From Pseudomonas sp. UBA5782 (GTDB lineage Bacteria > Pseudomonadota > Gammaproteobacteria > Pseudomonadales > Pseudomonadaceae), in assembly GCA_002418465.1 (NCBI GenBank), contig DIEE01000020.1, positions 17,489 through 24,275 of the forward strand: a stretch of DNA of 6,787 bases, written 5' to 3'. The position numbers and the translations under genes are program-made. Below the pieces are notes generated by a model. That model did no database searches. It was given only the letters and a program-made list of their open reading frames with translations, and was not told the DNA's origin. Below are positions 1 to 6,561 of this stretch, one piece after another; positions within the stretch are counted from its first letter, which is position 1; every line of letters begins with the position of its first letter.

Positions 1-1134
1 ATGATCGTGGTGCTCTCGGTGATGAACGGTTTCGACTACGAGATGCGCACCCGCGTGCTCGGCATGGTGCCGCACGCGACCCTCGAATCGCCGCAGCCGA
101 TCGCCGACTGGCATGCGCTGGCCAAGCTCGCCGAGGCCAATCCGCAGGTCGCCGCGGCTGCGCCGTTCACCCAGATGCAGGGTTTGCTGACCAACAACGG
201 CAAGGTGCAGAAAATCCTGATCGATGCGGTCGACCCGCAGCTCGAGCAGCAGGTGTCGATCATCGACCAGTTCTTCCTGCCGGAAAAAGGCAATCTCGAC
301 GCGCTGAAGTCGGGCGGCTTCGGCATCGTCATCGGCGATCGCGCGGCACAGAAGCTCGGCGTCGACATCGGCGACAAGCTGACCTTCGTCGCCCCTGAGG
401 TGGCGGTGACGCCGGCCGGCATGTTCCCGCGGATGAAGCGCTTCACCGTGGTCGGCATCTTCCACGTCGGCGCCGGCGAGCTGGACGGCTACCTGGCGCT
501 GACCCACATGGACGACGCCGCGCGGCTCAAGCGCTGGAAGCCGGACCAGGTGCAGGGCGTGCGCCTCAAGCTGCACGACCTGTTCCAGGCGCCGCGGGTG
601 GCCTACCAGATCGCCAACAAGCTCGGCCCGGACTACTACGCCCGAGACTGGACACGCACCCACGGCAACCTCTACCAGGCCATCGGCATGGAGAAGGCGA
701 TGATCGGCCTGCTGTTGCTGCTGATCGTCGCGGTCGCCGCGTTCAACATCATTTCCACGCTGGTGATGGTGGTGACCGACAAGAAGTCGGACATCGCCAT
801 CCTGCGTACCCTCGGTGCCACGCCGAGGCAGATCATGGCGATCTTCATGGTCCAGGGCACCGTGATCGGCGTGGTCGGCACGCTGATCGGCGCGGCGCTG
901 GGCATCCTCGCGGCGCTCAACGTCAGCGCCATGATCGCCGGCCTCGAACGGCTGATGGGGCACAAATTCCTCAGCGCCGAGGTGTATTTCATCGACTACC
1001 TGCCCTCGCGGCTGATGGCCGAGGACGTGGTCCTGGTCTGCTCCGCCGCGCTGGTTCTGAGTTTTCTCGCCACCCTTTATCCGGCCTGGCGTGCCTCGCG
1101 CACCCAACCAGCGGAGGCTTTGCGTTATGAGTGA
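1..1134 (+). CDS. lolC: LolC, lipoprotein-releasing ABC transporter permease (5' end outside window)
   Basis: This is an inner-membrane permease of the LolCDE complex, which extracts outer-membrane lipoproteins from the inner membrane and passes them to the periplasmic chaperone LolA. 377 residues are visible. The ATG at base 1 is internal: it aligns with residue 41 of the paralogue LolE in this window, so about 40 residues, including most of the first membrane helix, lie upstream. A large periplasmic domain follows to about residue 225, then three hydrophobic helices near 232-258, 278-306 and 341-362. The cytoplasmic loop 260-277 (DIAILRTLGATPRQ) is the expected contact with the ATPase. Residues 129-148 (core TPAGMFPRMKR) resemble the Hook loop by which E. 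coli LolC binds LolA. The C-terminus TQPAEALRYE matches E. coli LolC as I remember it. Its last 8 bases overlap lolD. It is the first of two similar permeases, so the name lolC rests on position as well as similarity. Confidence 0.93.
   Translation: MIVVLSVMNGFDYEMRTRVLGMVPHATLESPQPIADWHALAKLAEANPQVAAAAPFTQMQGLLTNNGKVQKILIDAVDPQLEQQVSIIDQFFLPEKGNLDALKSGGFGIVIGDRAAQKLGVDIGDKLTFVAPEVAVTPAGMFPRMKRFTVVGIFHVGAGELDGYLALTHMDDAARLKRWKPDQVQGVRLKLHDLFQAPRVAYQIANKLGPDYYARDWTRTHGNLYQAIGMEKAMIGLLLLLIVAVAAFNIISTLVMVVTDKKSDIAILRTLGATPRQIMAIFMVQGTVIGVVGTLIGAALGILAALNVSAMIAGLERLMGHKFLSAEVYFIDYLPSRLMAEDVVLVCSAALVLSFLATLYPAWRASRTQPAEALRYE
1113..1117 (+). promoter_or_regulatory. Ribosome binding site of lolD
   Basis: GGAGG lies inside the end of lolC, 9 nt before the ATG at 1127. 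It supports that start over the in-frame ATG at 1091, which would add 12 residues (MPRAPNQRRLCV) unlike LolD proteins and is encoded wholly inside lolC. Confidence 0.75.
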
Positions 1135-1810
1135 TAAGGCAGTCCTGAGTTGCCGCAACCTGGGCAAGCGTTACGAACAGGGCCCGCTGGTGGTCGACGT
1201 GCTGGCCGGTGTGCAGCTGGAGCTGCATCCGAGCGAGCGCATCGCCATCGTCGGCACCTCCGGTTCCGGCAAGAGCACGCTGCTCAACCTGCTCGGCGGG
1301 CTGGATACGCCGAGCCAGGGCAGCGTCTGGCTGGCCGGCGAGGAGCTGTCCGCGTTGAACGAGAAGGCCCGCGGCCTGTTGCGCAACCGCGCGCTGGGCT
1401 TCGTCTACCAGTTCCACCACCTGCTGCCGGAGTTCACCGCGCTGGAGAACGTCTGCATGCCGCTGCTGATCGGCAAGACCTCCATCGCCGAAGCGCGCCA
1501 GCGTTCCACCGCGCTGCTCGAGCGTGTCGGCCTCGGCCATCGCCTGGAGCACAAGCCGGCCGAGCTGTCCGGCGGCGAGCGCCAGCGCGTCGCGATCGCC
1601 CGCGCGCTGGTCAACAACCCGGCGCTGGTGCTGCTCGACGAGCCCACCGGCAACCTCGACAACCACACCGCCCACGGCATCCAGGAAATGATGCTGGAGC
1701 TCAGCCGCTCCTCGCAGACCGCCTTCCTGGTCGTCACCCACGACGTACAGCTGGCCCGGCAGATGGACCGCGTGCTGCGCCTGGAAGACGGCAAGCTGGT
1801 GGCCGCCTGA
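1127..1810 (+). CDS. lolD: LolD, lipoprotein-releasing ABC transporter ATPase
   Basis: This is the cytoplasmic ATPase that powers lipoprotein release by the LolC/LolE permeases. It is 227 residues, normal for LolD. All ABC elements are intact: Walker A GTSGSGKST at 43-51, Q-loop Gln95, signature LSGGERQR from 147, Walker B LVLLDE ending in Asp171-Glu172, D-loop around GNLD at 175-178, and H-loop His205 in VVTHD. The stretch after the Q-loop, GFVYQFHHLLPEFTALENV (91-109), is the segment characteristic of LolD, which separates it from FtsE, MacB and other close ABC ATPases. The start ATG overlaps the lolC stop by 8 bases (ATGAGTGA) and follows a good GGAGG site. The stop shares one base with the lolE start (TGATG). 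The tight lolC-lolD-lolE packing supports balanced, coupled production of the complex. Confidence 0.97.
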   Translation: MSDKAVLSCRNLGKRYEQGPLVVDVLAGVQLELHPSERIAIVGTSGSGKSTLLNLLGGLDTPSQGSVWLAGEELSALNEKARGLLRNRALGFVYQFHHLLPEFTALENVCMPLLIGKTSIAEARQRSTALLERVGLGHRLEHKPAELSGGERQRVAIARALVNNPALVLLDEPTGNLDNHTAHGIQEMMLELSRSSQTAFLVVTHDVQLARQMDRVLRLEDGKLVAA

Positions 1811-3054
1811 TGTTCCGCCCGCTCTCGATCTTCATCGGCCTGCGCTACACGCGGGCCAAGCGCCGCAACCACTTCATCTCGTTCATCTCGCTGACCTCGA
1901 TGATCGGCCTGGCGCTAGGCGTGCTGGCGATGATCGTGGTGCTCTCGGTGATGAACGGCTTCCAGCAGGAGATGAGCTCGCGGATCCTCGGCATGGTCTC
2001 CCACGCCACGCTGTCCGCCGACAAGCCGCTGGATGACTGGAAAACCGTCGCCGACGCGGCGATGAAGAACCCGGAAGTCACCGGCGCGGTGCCCTTCGCC
2101 GAACTCGAAGGGATGATTTCCTTCAAGGGCGCGATGCAGCCGCTGCAGGTCAACGGCATCGATCCGCAGGAGGAGCCGAAGGTCTCGATCATCGGCCAGC
2201 ACATGGTCCAGGGCAGCCTCGACGACCTCAAGGCCGAGCAGTTCGGCGTGGTCCTCGGTGAGATAACCGCACGCCGTTTCGGCCTGCGCATGGGCGACAA
2301 GGTGACCCTGATCGTCCCCGAGCTGAGCAGCGCGCCGGGCGGCATCACGCCGCGCATGCAGCGCCTTACGGTGGTCGGGCTGTTCAAGGTCGGCGCCGAG
2401 CTGGACGGCTCGCTGGCGCTGGTGCACATCGCCGACGCCGGAGAAATCCAGCGCCTGCAGCCCGGTCAGGTGCAGAGCGTGCGGCTGGCGCTGAAGGACC
2501 TCTACCGCGCGCCCGAGGTATCGGCGGCGATCGCCAGCGGCCTCGGCCAGGGCTATCGCGCGGATGACTGGACGCATACCCAGGGCAGCCTGTTCAGCGC
2601 GATGAAGATGGAGAAGACCATGATCGGCCTGCTGCTGATGCTGATCATCGCCGTGGCGGCGTTCAACATCATCGCCACACTGATCATGGTGGTCGCCGAC
2701 AAGCGCGCCGACATCGCCATCCTGCGCACCCTTGGCGCCACGCCGCGCCAGGTGATGGCGATCTTCATGGTCCAGGGCAGCGTGATCGGGCTCATCGGCA
2801 CGCTGATCGGCGGCGTGCTCGGCGTGCTCGCCGCGATCAACATCAGCAGCCTGATCGCCTGGCTGGAAAGCGTGCTCGGCATGCGCATCCTCAGCTCCGA
2901 CCTGTACTTCATAAGCTCGCTGCCGTCGAAGCTGGAAGTCTCCGACGTGGTGCTGATCTGCTCGGTGGCGCTGATCCTCAGCTTCCTCGCCACGCTCTAT
3001 CCGGCCTGGCGCGCCTCGCGCACGCAACCCGCCGAAGCGCTGCGTTACGAGTGA
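1810..3054 (+). CDS. lolE: LolE (second LolC/E-type permease), lipoprotein-releasing ABC transporter
   Basis: This is the second inner-membrane permease of LolCDE, complete at 414 residues. The start ATG at 1810 overlaps the lolD stop (TGATG). No strong Shine-Dalgarno lies just upstream, so translation probably depends on coupling to lolD. Order along the protein: short cytoplasmic N-terminus with RAKRRN, helix 1 near 25-48, periplasmic domain to about 265, helix 2 near 269-295, cytoplasmic coupling loop DIAILRTLGATPRQ at 301-314, helix 3 near 317-345 and helix 4 near 378-397. It is strongly similar to the upstream permease; the last 23 residues are identical and there are three extra residues in LolC overall. 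Unlike E. coli LolE as I recall it, this protein has a LolC-like Hook segment (167-186, core SAPGGITPRMQR) and a LolC-type tail (TQPAEALRYE). The name lolE therefore follows gene order; by sequence it could be called LolC/F-like. Confidence 0.92.
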   Translation: MFRPLSIFIGLRYTRAKRRNHFISFISLTSMIGLALGVLAMIVVLSVMNGFQQEMSSRILGMVSHATLSADKPLDDWKTVADAAMKNPEVTGAVPFAELEGMISFKGAMQPLQVNGIDPQEEPKVSIIGQHMVQGSLDDLKAEQFGVVLGEITARRFGLRMGDKVTLIVPELSSAPGGITPRMQRLTVVGLFKVGAELDGSLALVHIADAGEIQRLQPGQVQSVRLALKDLYRAPEVSAAIASGLGQGYRADDWTHTQGSLFSAMKMEKTMIGLLLMLIIAVAAFNIIATLIMVVADKRADIAILRTLGATPRQVMAIFMVQGSVIGLIGTLIGGVLGVLAAINISSLIAWLESVLGMRILSSDLYFISSLPSKLEVSDVVLICSVALILSFLATLYPAWRASRTQPAEALRYE

Positions 3055-3113
3055 TCCAGGGCAGCGTCCGGACTCCAGTACGCAGCTAGCCTGCACGGAC
3101 CGTTTCACCCGCT

Positions 3114-3132
3114 CGGCCGCGTCCGGCGGCCG
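3114..3132 (+). other. GC-rich hairpin in the lolE-comEC gap
   Basis: A perfect 7-bp inverted repeat, CGGCCGC (3114-3120) and GCGGCCG (3126-3132), with a 5-nt loop. No run of T follows, so it is not a standard intrinsic terminator. It could weaken read-through from lolE or protect an mRNA end, or be chance in GC-rich DNA. The rest of the 98-bp gap (3055-3152) shows no convincing promoter; the best I can see is a poor -10-like TAGCCT at 3087-3092. Confidence 0.4.
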
Positions 3133-3149
3133 GATCACGGAGTCGATCC
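3132..3149 (+). promoter_or_regulatory. comEC ribosome binding site in the loop of a small hairpin
   Basis: GGATC (3132-3136) can pair with GATCC (3145-3149). The 8-nt loop ACGGAGTC carries the likely Shine-Dalgarno ACGGAG (3137-3142), 10 nt before the comEC ATG at 3153. The ribosome site supports this start. The hairpin shares base 3132 with the upstream GC-rich hairpin, so the two stems abut. Any regulatory role is inference. Confidence 0.35.
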
Positions 3150-3152
3150 AGC

Positions 3153-5420
3153 ATGCGCACAGGGATGGTTGCGCTCGCCGCGGGCCTGCTGCTCCCGCGT
3201 TTTCTACCCGCATTGCCAGATACCCCCTGGCTCATCGGCCTGGCGCTGATCGGTCTGCTGGCGCTCGCTTGCCGCCGTTATCGAGTGGCGTTGTTCTGTC
3301 TCGGGCTGAGCTGGGCCTGTGTGTCGGCGCAAGGGGCGCTGGACGATCGCCTGGCGCCCGAACTGGACGACCGCACGCTGTGGCTGGAGGGGCGCATCGT
3401 CGACCTGCCGGCCGTGTCTGCCGAAGTGGTCCGCTTCGAGCTGGCGGAGGCCGAATCGCGCCGCGTACAGCTGCCGCAGCGCATGCGCCTGGCCTGGTAT
3501 GGAGGTCCGGCGCTGCATGCGGGTGAGCGCTGGCGCCTGGCGGTGCACCTGAAACGCCCGCACGGCCTGGTCAATCCGCAATCCTTCGATTACGAAGCCT
3601 GGCTGCTGGCGCAGCGCATCGGTGCCACCGGCACGGTGAAGAGTGGCGAGCGGCTGGCTGCGGCCAGCGGCATCGGCGCCTGGCGCGATGCCCTGCGGCA
3701 GAAGCTGCTGGTGCTGCCGGCGTTCGGTCGCCAGGGCGGACTGACCGCGCTGGTGCTGGGCGACGATTCCGGGCTGTCCAGCGCTGACTGGCAACTGCTG
3801 CAGGACACCGGAACCATTCACCTGATGGTGATCTCTGGCGGCCACGTCAGCCTGATGGCCGGGCTGGTCTACGGGCTGATCGTCCAACTGGCGCGTCATG
3901 GCCTCTGGCCGCGGCGCCTGCCGTGGCTGCCCTGGGCCTGCGCGCTGGGTTTCGCCGCGGCGCTCGGCTACTCGCTGCTGGCCGGCTTCGAAGTGCCGAT
4001 CCGCCGCGCCTGCATCATGCTCGCGGTGGTGCTGGTCTGGCGCCTGCGCTTTCGTCACCTCGGCGTGTGGACGGCGCTGCTGCTGGCCTTCGATCTGGTG
4101 CTGGCGATCGAGCCGCTGGCCAGCCTGCAGGCCGGCTTCTGGCTGTCCTTCGGCGCGGTGGCGATTCTCGCGCTGACCTTCGCCGGCCGCCTCGGTGCCT
4201 GGAACGCCTGGCGCACGCTGGGGCGTGCGCAATGGGTGATGACCGTCGGCCTGCTGCCCGGACTGCTGGCGCTGGGCTTGCCGATCAGCATCAGCGGCGC
4301 GCTGGCCAACCTGATCGCGGTGCCCTGGGTCAGTTTCGTGGTGCTGCCGCCGGCGCTGCTGGGCACCTTGCTGCTGCCGGTTCCGTGGCTCGGCGAAGGG
4401 CTGTTCTGGCTGGCCGGTGGTCTGCTGGAACTGCTGTTCCAGGTGTTGGAGCCGATGGCGCGCCTGTGGCCGGCCTGGTTGCCGACGGCGGTTCCGTTGT
4501 GGGCGTGGCTGCTCGGTGCCCTCGGCGCCCTGCTGCTGTTGCTGCCCAGTGGCGTGCCGCTGCGCGCATTCGGCCTGGCGCTGCTGTTGCCGCTGCTGTT
4601 TCCGCCGTCCAGCGCGCCGTCGGAGGGACGGGCGGAGGTCTGGCAGTTCGACGTGGGGCAGGGGCTTTCGGTGCTGGTCCGCACCCGCGAGCACGCCTTG
4701 CTCTACGACGCCGGCCCGCGCTATGGCGACTTCGACCTGGGTGAGCGGGTGGTGCTGCCGTCGCTGGCGAACCTCGGCGTGCGTCGGCTGGATGGGCTGC
4801 TGCTCAGTCATGCCGATTCGGATCACGCCGGCGGCGCCCTGGCGATCCAGCGTGGTCTGACGCCGGCGCAGGTGCTCAGCGGCGAGCCGGATCAACTGCC
4901 CGCGGCGTTGCAGGCGCGGCCCTGCGTCGATGGTGCCAGCTGGCAGTGGGACGGCGTGCGCTTCACCACCTGGCGCTGGAGTGGGGCGGCGACGGGCAAC
5001 CAGGCGTCCTGCGTGCTCAAGGTCGAGGCCGGCGGCGAAAGCGTGCTGCTCACCGGCGACATCGATACCCAGGCCGAGCGCGCGCTGCTCGATGCCGGTC
5101 GCGCGTTGCGCGCCGACTGGTTGCTGGCGCCGCACCACGGCAGCCGCAGCTCCTCGTCGATGGTATTCCTGCAGGCGGTGCAGCCGCGCGCGGTGCTGTT
5201 CTCCCGTGGCCAGCACAACGCCTTCGGCCACCCACATCCGACGATCGTCGCGCGCTACCGGGCGCTGGGCATCGCCCTTCACGACAACGTCGAGGAGGGC
5301 GCGCTGCGCATCCGCCTGGGTGCGTTCGAGCCGATCTGGCCGATGCGTGCGCAGCGGCGTTTCTGGCGCGATACGCCGGCGCCCGAGCCTGCCGCAGGTG
5401 TGCAGGCCCAGTCGCGCTGA
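3153..5420 (+). CDS. comEC: ComEC/Rec2 family DNA internalisation channel with C-terminal metallo-beta-lactamase domain
   Basis: ComEC carries single-stranded DNA across the inner membrane during natural transformation. At 755 residues it is a usual length for the proteobacterial form. Hydrophobic N-terminal helices (about 5-60) are followed by a soluble domain (about 70-165, DUF4131-like). The polytopic competence domain (about 195-485) carries ALVLGDDSGLS (199-209), HLMVISGGHVSLMAGL (223-238) and IRRACIM (283-289). The metallo-beta-lactamase domain (about 495-725) has FDVGQG (499-504), the metal motif SHADSDHAGG (552-561), LLTGDID (632-638), APHHGS (659-664) and GHPHP (692-696). The metal-binding residues look intact, so the nuclease activity proposed for this domain could be retained. 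Cys590 and Cys620 flank a WxWDGVRF segment and may form a disulfide outside the cytoplasm, as in other gammaproteobacterial homologues I recall. The motif ISGGH differs from the commoner ISGLH. Competence of this organism cannot be judged from one gene. Confidence 0.95.
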   Translation: MRTGMVALAAGLLLPRFLPALPDTPWLIGLALIGLLALACRRYRVALFCLGLSWACVSAQGALDDRLAPELDDRTLWLEGRIVDLPAVSAEVVRFELAEAESRRVQLPQRMRLAWYGGPALHAGERWRLAVHLKRPHGLVNPQSFDYEAWLLAQRIGATGTVKSGERLAAASGIGAWRDALRQKLLVLPAFGRQGGLTALVLGDDSGLSSADWQLLQDTGTIHLMVISGGHVSLMAGLVYGLIVQLARHGLWPRRLPWLPWACALGFAAALGYSLLAGFEVPIRRACIMLAVVLVWRLRFRHLGVWTALLLAFDLVLAIEPLASLQAGFWLSFGAVAILALTFAGRLGAWNAWRTLGRAQWVMTVGLLPGLLALGLPISISGALANLIAVPWVSFVVLPPALLGTLLLPVPWLGEGLFWLAGGLLELLFQVLEPMARLWPAWLPTAVPLWAWLLGALGALLLLLPSGVPLRAFGLALLLPLLFPPSSAPSEGRAEVWQFDVGQGLSVLVRTREHALLYDAGPRYGDFDLGERVVLPSLANLGVRRLDGLLLSHADSDHAGGALAIQRGLTPAQVLSGEPDQLPAALQARPCVDGASWQWDGVRFTTWRWSGAATGNQASCVLKVEAGGESVLLTGDIDTQAERALLDAGRALRADWLLAPHHGSRSSSSMVFLQAVQPRAVLFSRGQHNAFGHPHPTIVARYRALGIALHDNVEEGALRIRLGAFEPIWPMRAQRRFWRDTPAPEPAAGVQAQSR

Positions 5421-5437
5421 GCGCTTCGCTTGTGCAG

Positions 5438-5469
5438 TTGCTCAAGCCTGCCGAGCCCTATGCTAGAGT
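5438..5469 (+). promoter_or_regulatory. Candidate sigma-70 promoter for exbB-exbD-lpxK
   Basis: In the 80-bp gap after comEC, TATGCTAGAGT contains an extended -10: TGC followed by TAGAGT (5464-5469, four of six consensus bases). A -35-like TTGCTC lies at 5438-5443, but the 20-nt spacer is too long. With TATGCT (5459-5464) as the -10 the spacer would be 15 nt. Transcription would begin near 5476, giving an untranslated leader of about 25 nt. No terminator with a T-tract is visible after comEC, so read-through is also likely. Confidence 0.45.
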
Positions 5470-5485
5470 GGCGCCATTTTTCGCA

Positions 5486-5491
5486 AAGGGG
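5486..5491 (+). promoter_or_regulatory. Ribosome binding site of exbB
   Basis: AAGGGG lies 9 nt before the GTG at 5501. It decides the start: the reading frame is open far upstream into comEC, but only this GTG has a proper ribosome site and gives the family-typical N-terminus MWELVKAGGW. Confidence 0.75.
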
Positions 5492-5500
5492 TTCGTTGCC

Positions 5501-6133
5501 GTGTGGGAACTGGTCAAAGCAGGCGGCTGGATTATGCTGCCCATCATCCTCTGCTCCGTGGTCGCTCTGGCCATCGCCGCCGAGCGTCTGTGGACCCTGC
5601 GCGCCAGTCGCGTGGCGCCGCCGCACCTGGTCGGGCAGGTCTGGCGCTGGATTCAGGAGGGTCAGCTGGGCAGCCTGCGGCTCAAGGAATTGCGCGCCTC
5701 TTCGCCGCTGGGTGAGCTGCTCGCCGCCGGCCTGGCCAACTCCAAGCACGGCCGCGAGATCATGAAGGAAAGCATCGAGGAAGCCGCCTCCCAGGTGATC
5801 CACGAACTGGAGCGCTACCTCAATACCCTCGGCACCATCGCCGGCATGGCGCCGCTGCTCGGCCTGCTCGGCACCGTGCTCGGCATGATCGAAATCTTCA
5901 GCGCCTTCAACGCCGCCGGCCAGACCAACGCCGCCGGCCTTGCCGGTGGTATCGGCAAGGCGCTGGTGACCACCGCCGCCGGCCTGATCGTCGCCATCCC
6001 CGCGCTGTTCTTCCATCGCTTCCTGGTCCGTCGCGTCGACGAACTGGTGGTCGGCATGGAGCAGGAGGCGATCAAGCTGGTCGAGGTGGTTCACGGTGAC
6101 CGCGACGTCGACTTCAGCGAGGGCAAGGCGTGA
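5501..6133 (+). CDS. exbB: ExbB/TolQ/MotA-type proton channel protein
   Basis: This is the larger subunit of an ExbB-ExbD motor, an inner-membrane complex that turns proton flow into mechanical work on a periplasmic partner. It has 210 residues with a GTG start. Three hydrophobic segments are visible, near 10-30, 107-133 and 151-175, with a cytoplasmic region between the first two, the TolQ/ExbB layout. Family motifs are APLLGLLGTVLGMIEIF (117-133) and GGIGKALVTTAAGLIVAIPAL (149-169). Thr125 and Thr158 align by eye with E. coli ExbB Thr148 and Thr181. At the position of the E. coli pore residue Glu176, however, this protein has Lys153. It overlaps exbD by 4 bases (GTGA). It lies beside lpxK and has no visible TonB or TolA partner, so a dedicated role in envelope biogenesis rather than siderophore uptake is possible but unproven. 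The symbol denotes family, not proven TonB function; 'TolQ-like' is an alternative label. Confidence 0.88.
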   Translation: MWELVKAGGWIMLPIILCSVVALAIAAERLWTLRASRVAPPHLVGQVWRWIQEGQLGSLRLKELRASSPLGELLAAGLANSKHGREIMKESIEEAASQVIHELERYLNTLGTIAGMAPLLGLLGTVLGMIEIFSAFNAAGQTNAAGLAGGIGKALVTTAAGLIVAIPALFFHRFLVRRVDELVVGMEQEAIKLVEVVHGDRDVDFSEGKA

Positions 6134-6561
6134 AGTTTCGCAGACGCCGCGCGCGGGAAAACGTCGAGATCAACCTGGCCTCGCTGATCGACGTGGTGTT
6201 CATCCTGCTGCTGTTCTTCGTTGTCACCACCACCTTCACCCGTGAAACCAACCTCAAGGTCGATCTGCCCGAGGCGGTCAGCGGCGAGCAGACCACGCCC
6301 TCGGAACTCAAGCAGATGGAGATCCTCATCGACGCCGCCGGCAGCTATGCGCTGAACGGCCAGGCGCTGCTGAAGAACGACCTTGACGGCCTGATGACCG
6401 CGCTGCAGAAGGAATCCGGCGGCGACAACAGCCTGCCGCTGAGCATCAGCGCCGACGGCAAGACGCCGCACCAGGCGGTCATCACCGCGATGGACGCCGC
6501 CGGCAAGCTGGGCTTCTCGCACCTGCGCCTGACCACCGTCGAGGCCACGGCGAAACCCTGA
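6130..6561 (+). CDS. exbD: ExbD/TolR family biopolymer transport protein
   Basis: This is the small subunit of the ExbB-ExbD motor. It has 143 residues, the usual length. The N-terminus is basic and cytoplasmic (KFRRRRARE), followed by one membrane helix (about 16-36, motif NLASLIDVVFILLLFF). It contains Asp21, which aligns with the essential proton-carrying Asp25 of E. coli ExbD. The rest is a periplasmic domain (about 45-140) with ISADGKTPHQAVITAMDAAG (106-125) typical of the family. The GTG start at 6130 overlaps the exbB stop (GTGA) and follows GAGGG (6119-6123) with 6-nt spacing. The stop shares a base with the lpxK start. Coupling to exbB fits a fixed subunit ratio. ExbD and TolR cannot be told apart firmly from sequence alone; the context points to the exbBD pair found next to lpxK in pseudomonads. 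Confidence 0.9.
   Translation: MKFRRRRARENVEINLASLIDVVFILLLFFVVTTTFTRETNLKVDLPEAVSGEQTTPSELKQMEILIDAAGSYALNGQALLKNDLDGLMTALQKESGGDNSLPLSISADGKTPHQAVITAMDAAGKLGFSHLRLTTVEATAKP

Noticed and set aside
1..3. ATG at base 1 as the true lolC start
   Set aside because: It aligns with residue 41 of LolE, in the middle of the first membrane helix; the real start lies upstream of the window.
1150..1809. Long in-frame upstream extension of lolE
   Set aside because: It is an arginine/alanine-rich translation of lolD in another frame; lolD is intact there and the ATG at 1810 gives the family N-terminus.
1..2779. Repeats between lolC and lolE as a mobile or insertion element
   Set aside because: They fall in matching frames of paralogous genes at constant offset, so gene duplication explains them.
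1915..3213. 432-codon open frame on the - strand over lolE
   Set aside because: Low-complexity His/Gln/Arg/Ala-rich translation opposite a well-conserved gene, as expected from GC-rich third positions.
3204..5282. 692-codon open frame on the - strand over comEC
   Set aside because: Very Gln/Arg-rich with no recognisable motif; antisense of the conserved comEC codon pattern. Long but explained by composition.
5414..5430. Possible terminator after comEC (GCGC-TGA-GCGC and AGCG-CTT-CGCT)
   Set aside because: Stems are only 4 bp, partly inside the comEC stop region, and no T-tract follows.
4946..5500. Upstream extension of exbB into comEC
   Set aside because: The extension has no family similarity and overlaps the conserved metallo-beta-lactamase domain of comEC; the GTG at 5501 has a good ribosome site.
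5279..6094. 271-codon open frame on the - strand over exbB
   Set aside because: Gly/Gln/Asp/Ala-rich mirror of exbB codons with no motif or ribosome site I could support.
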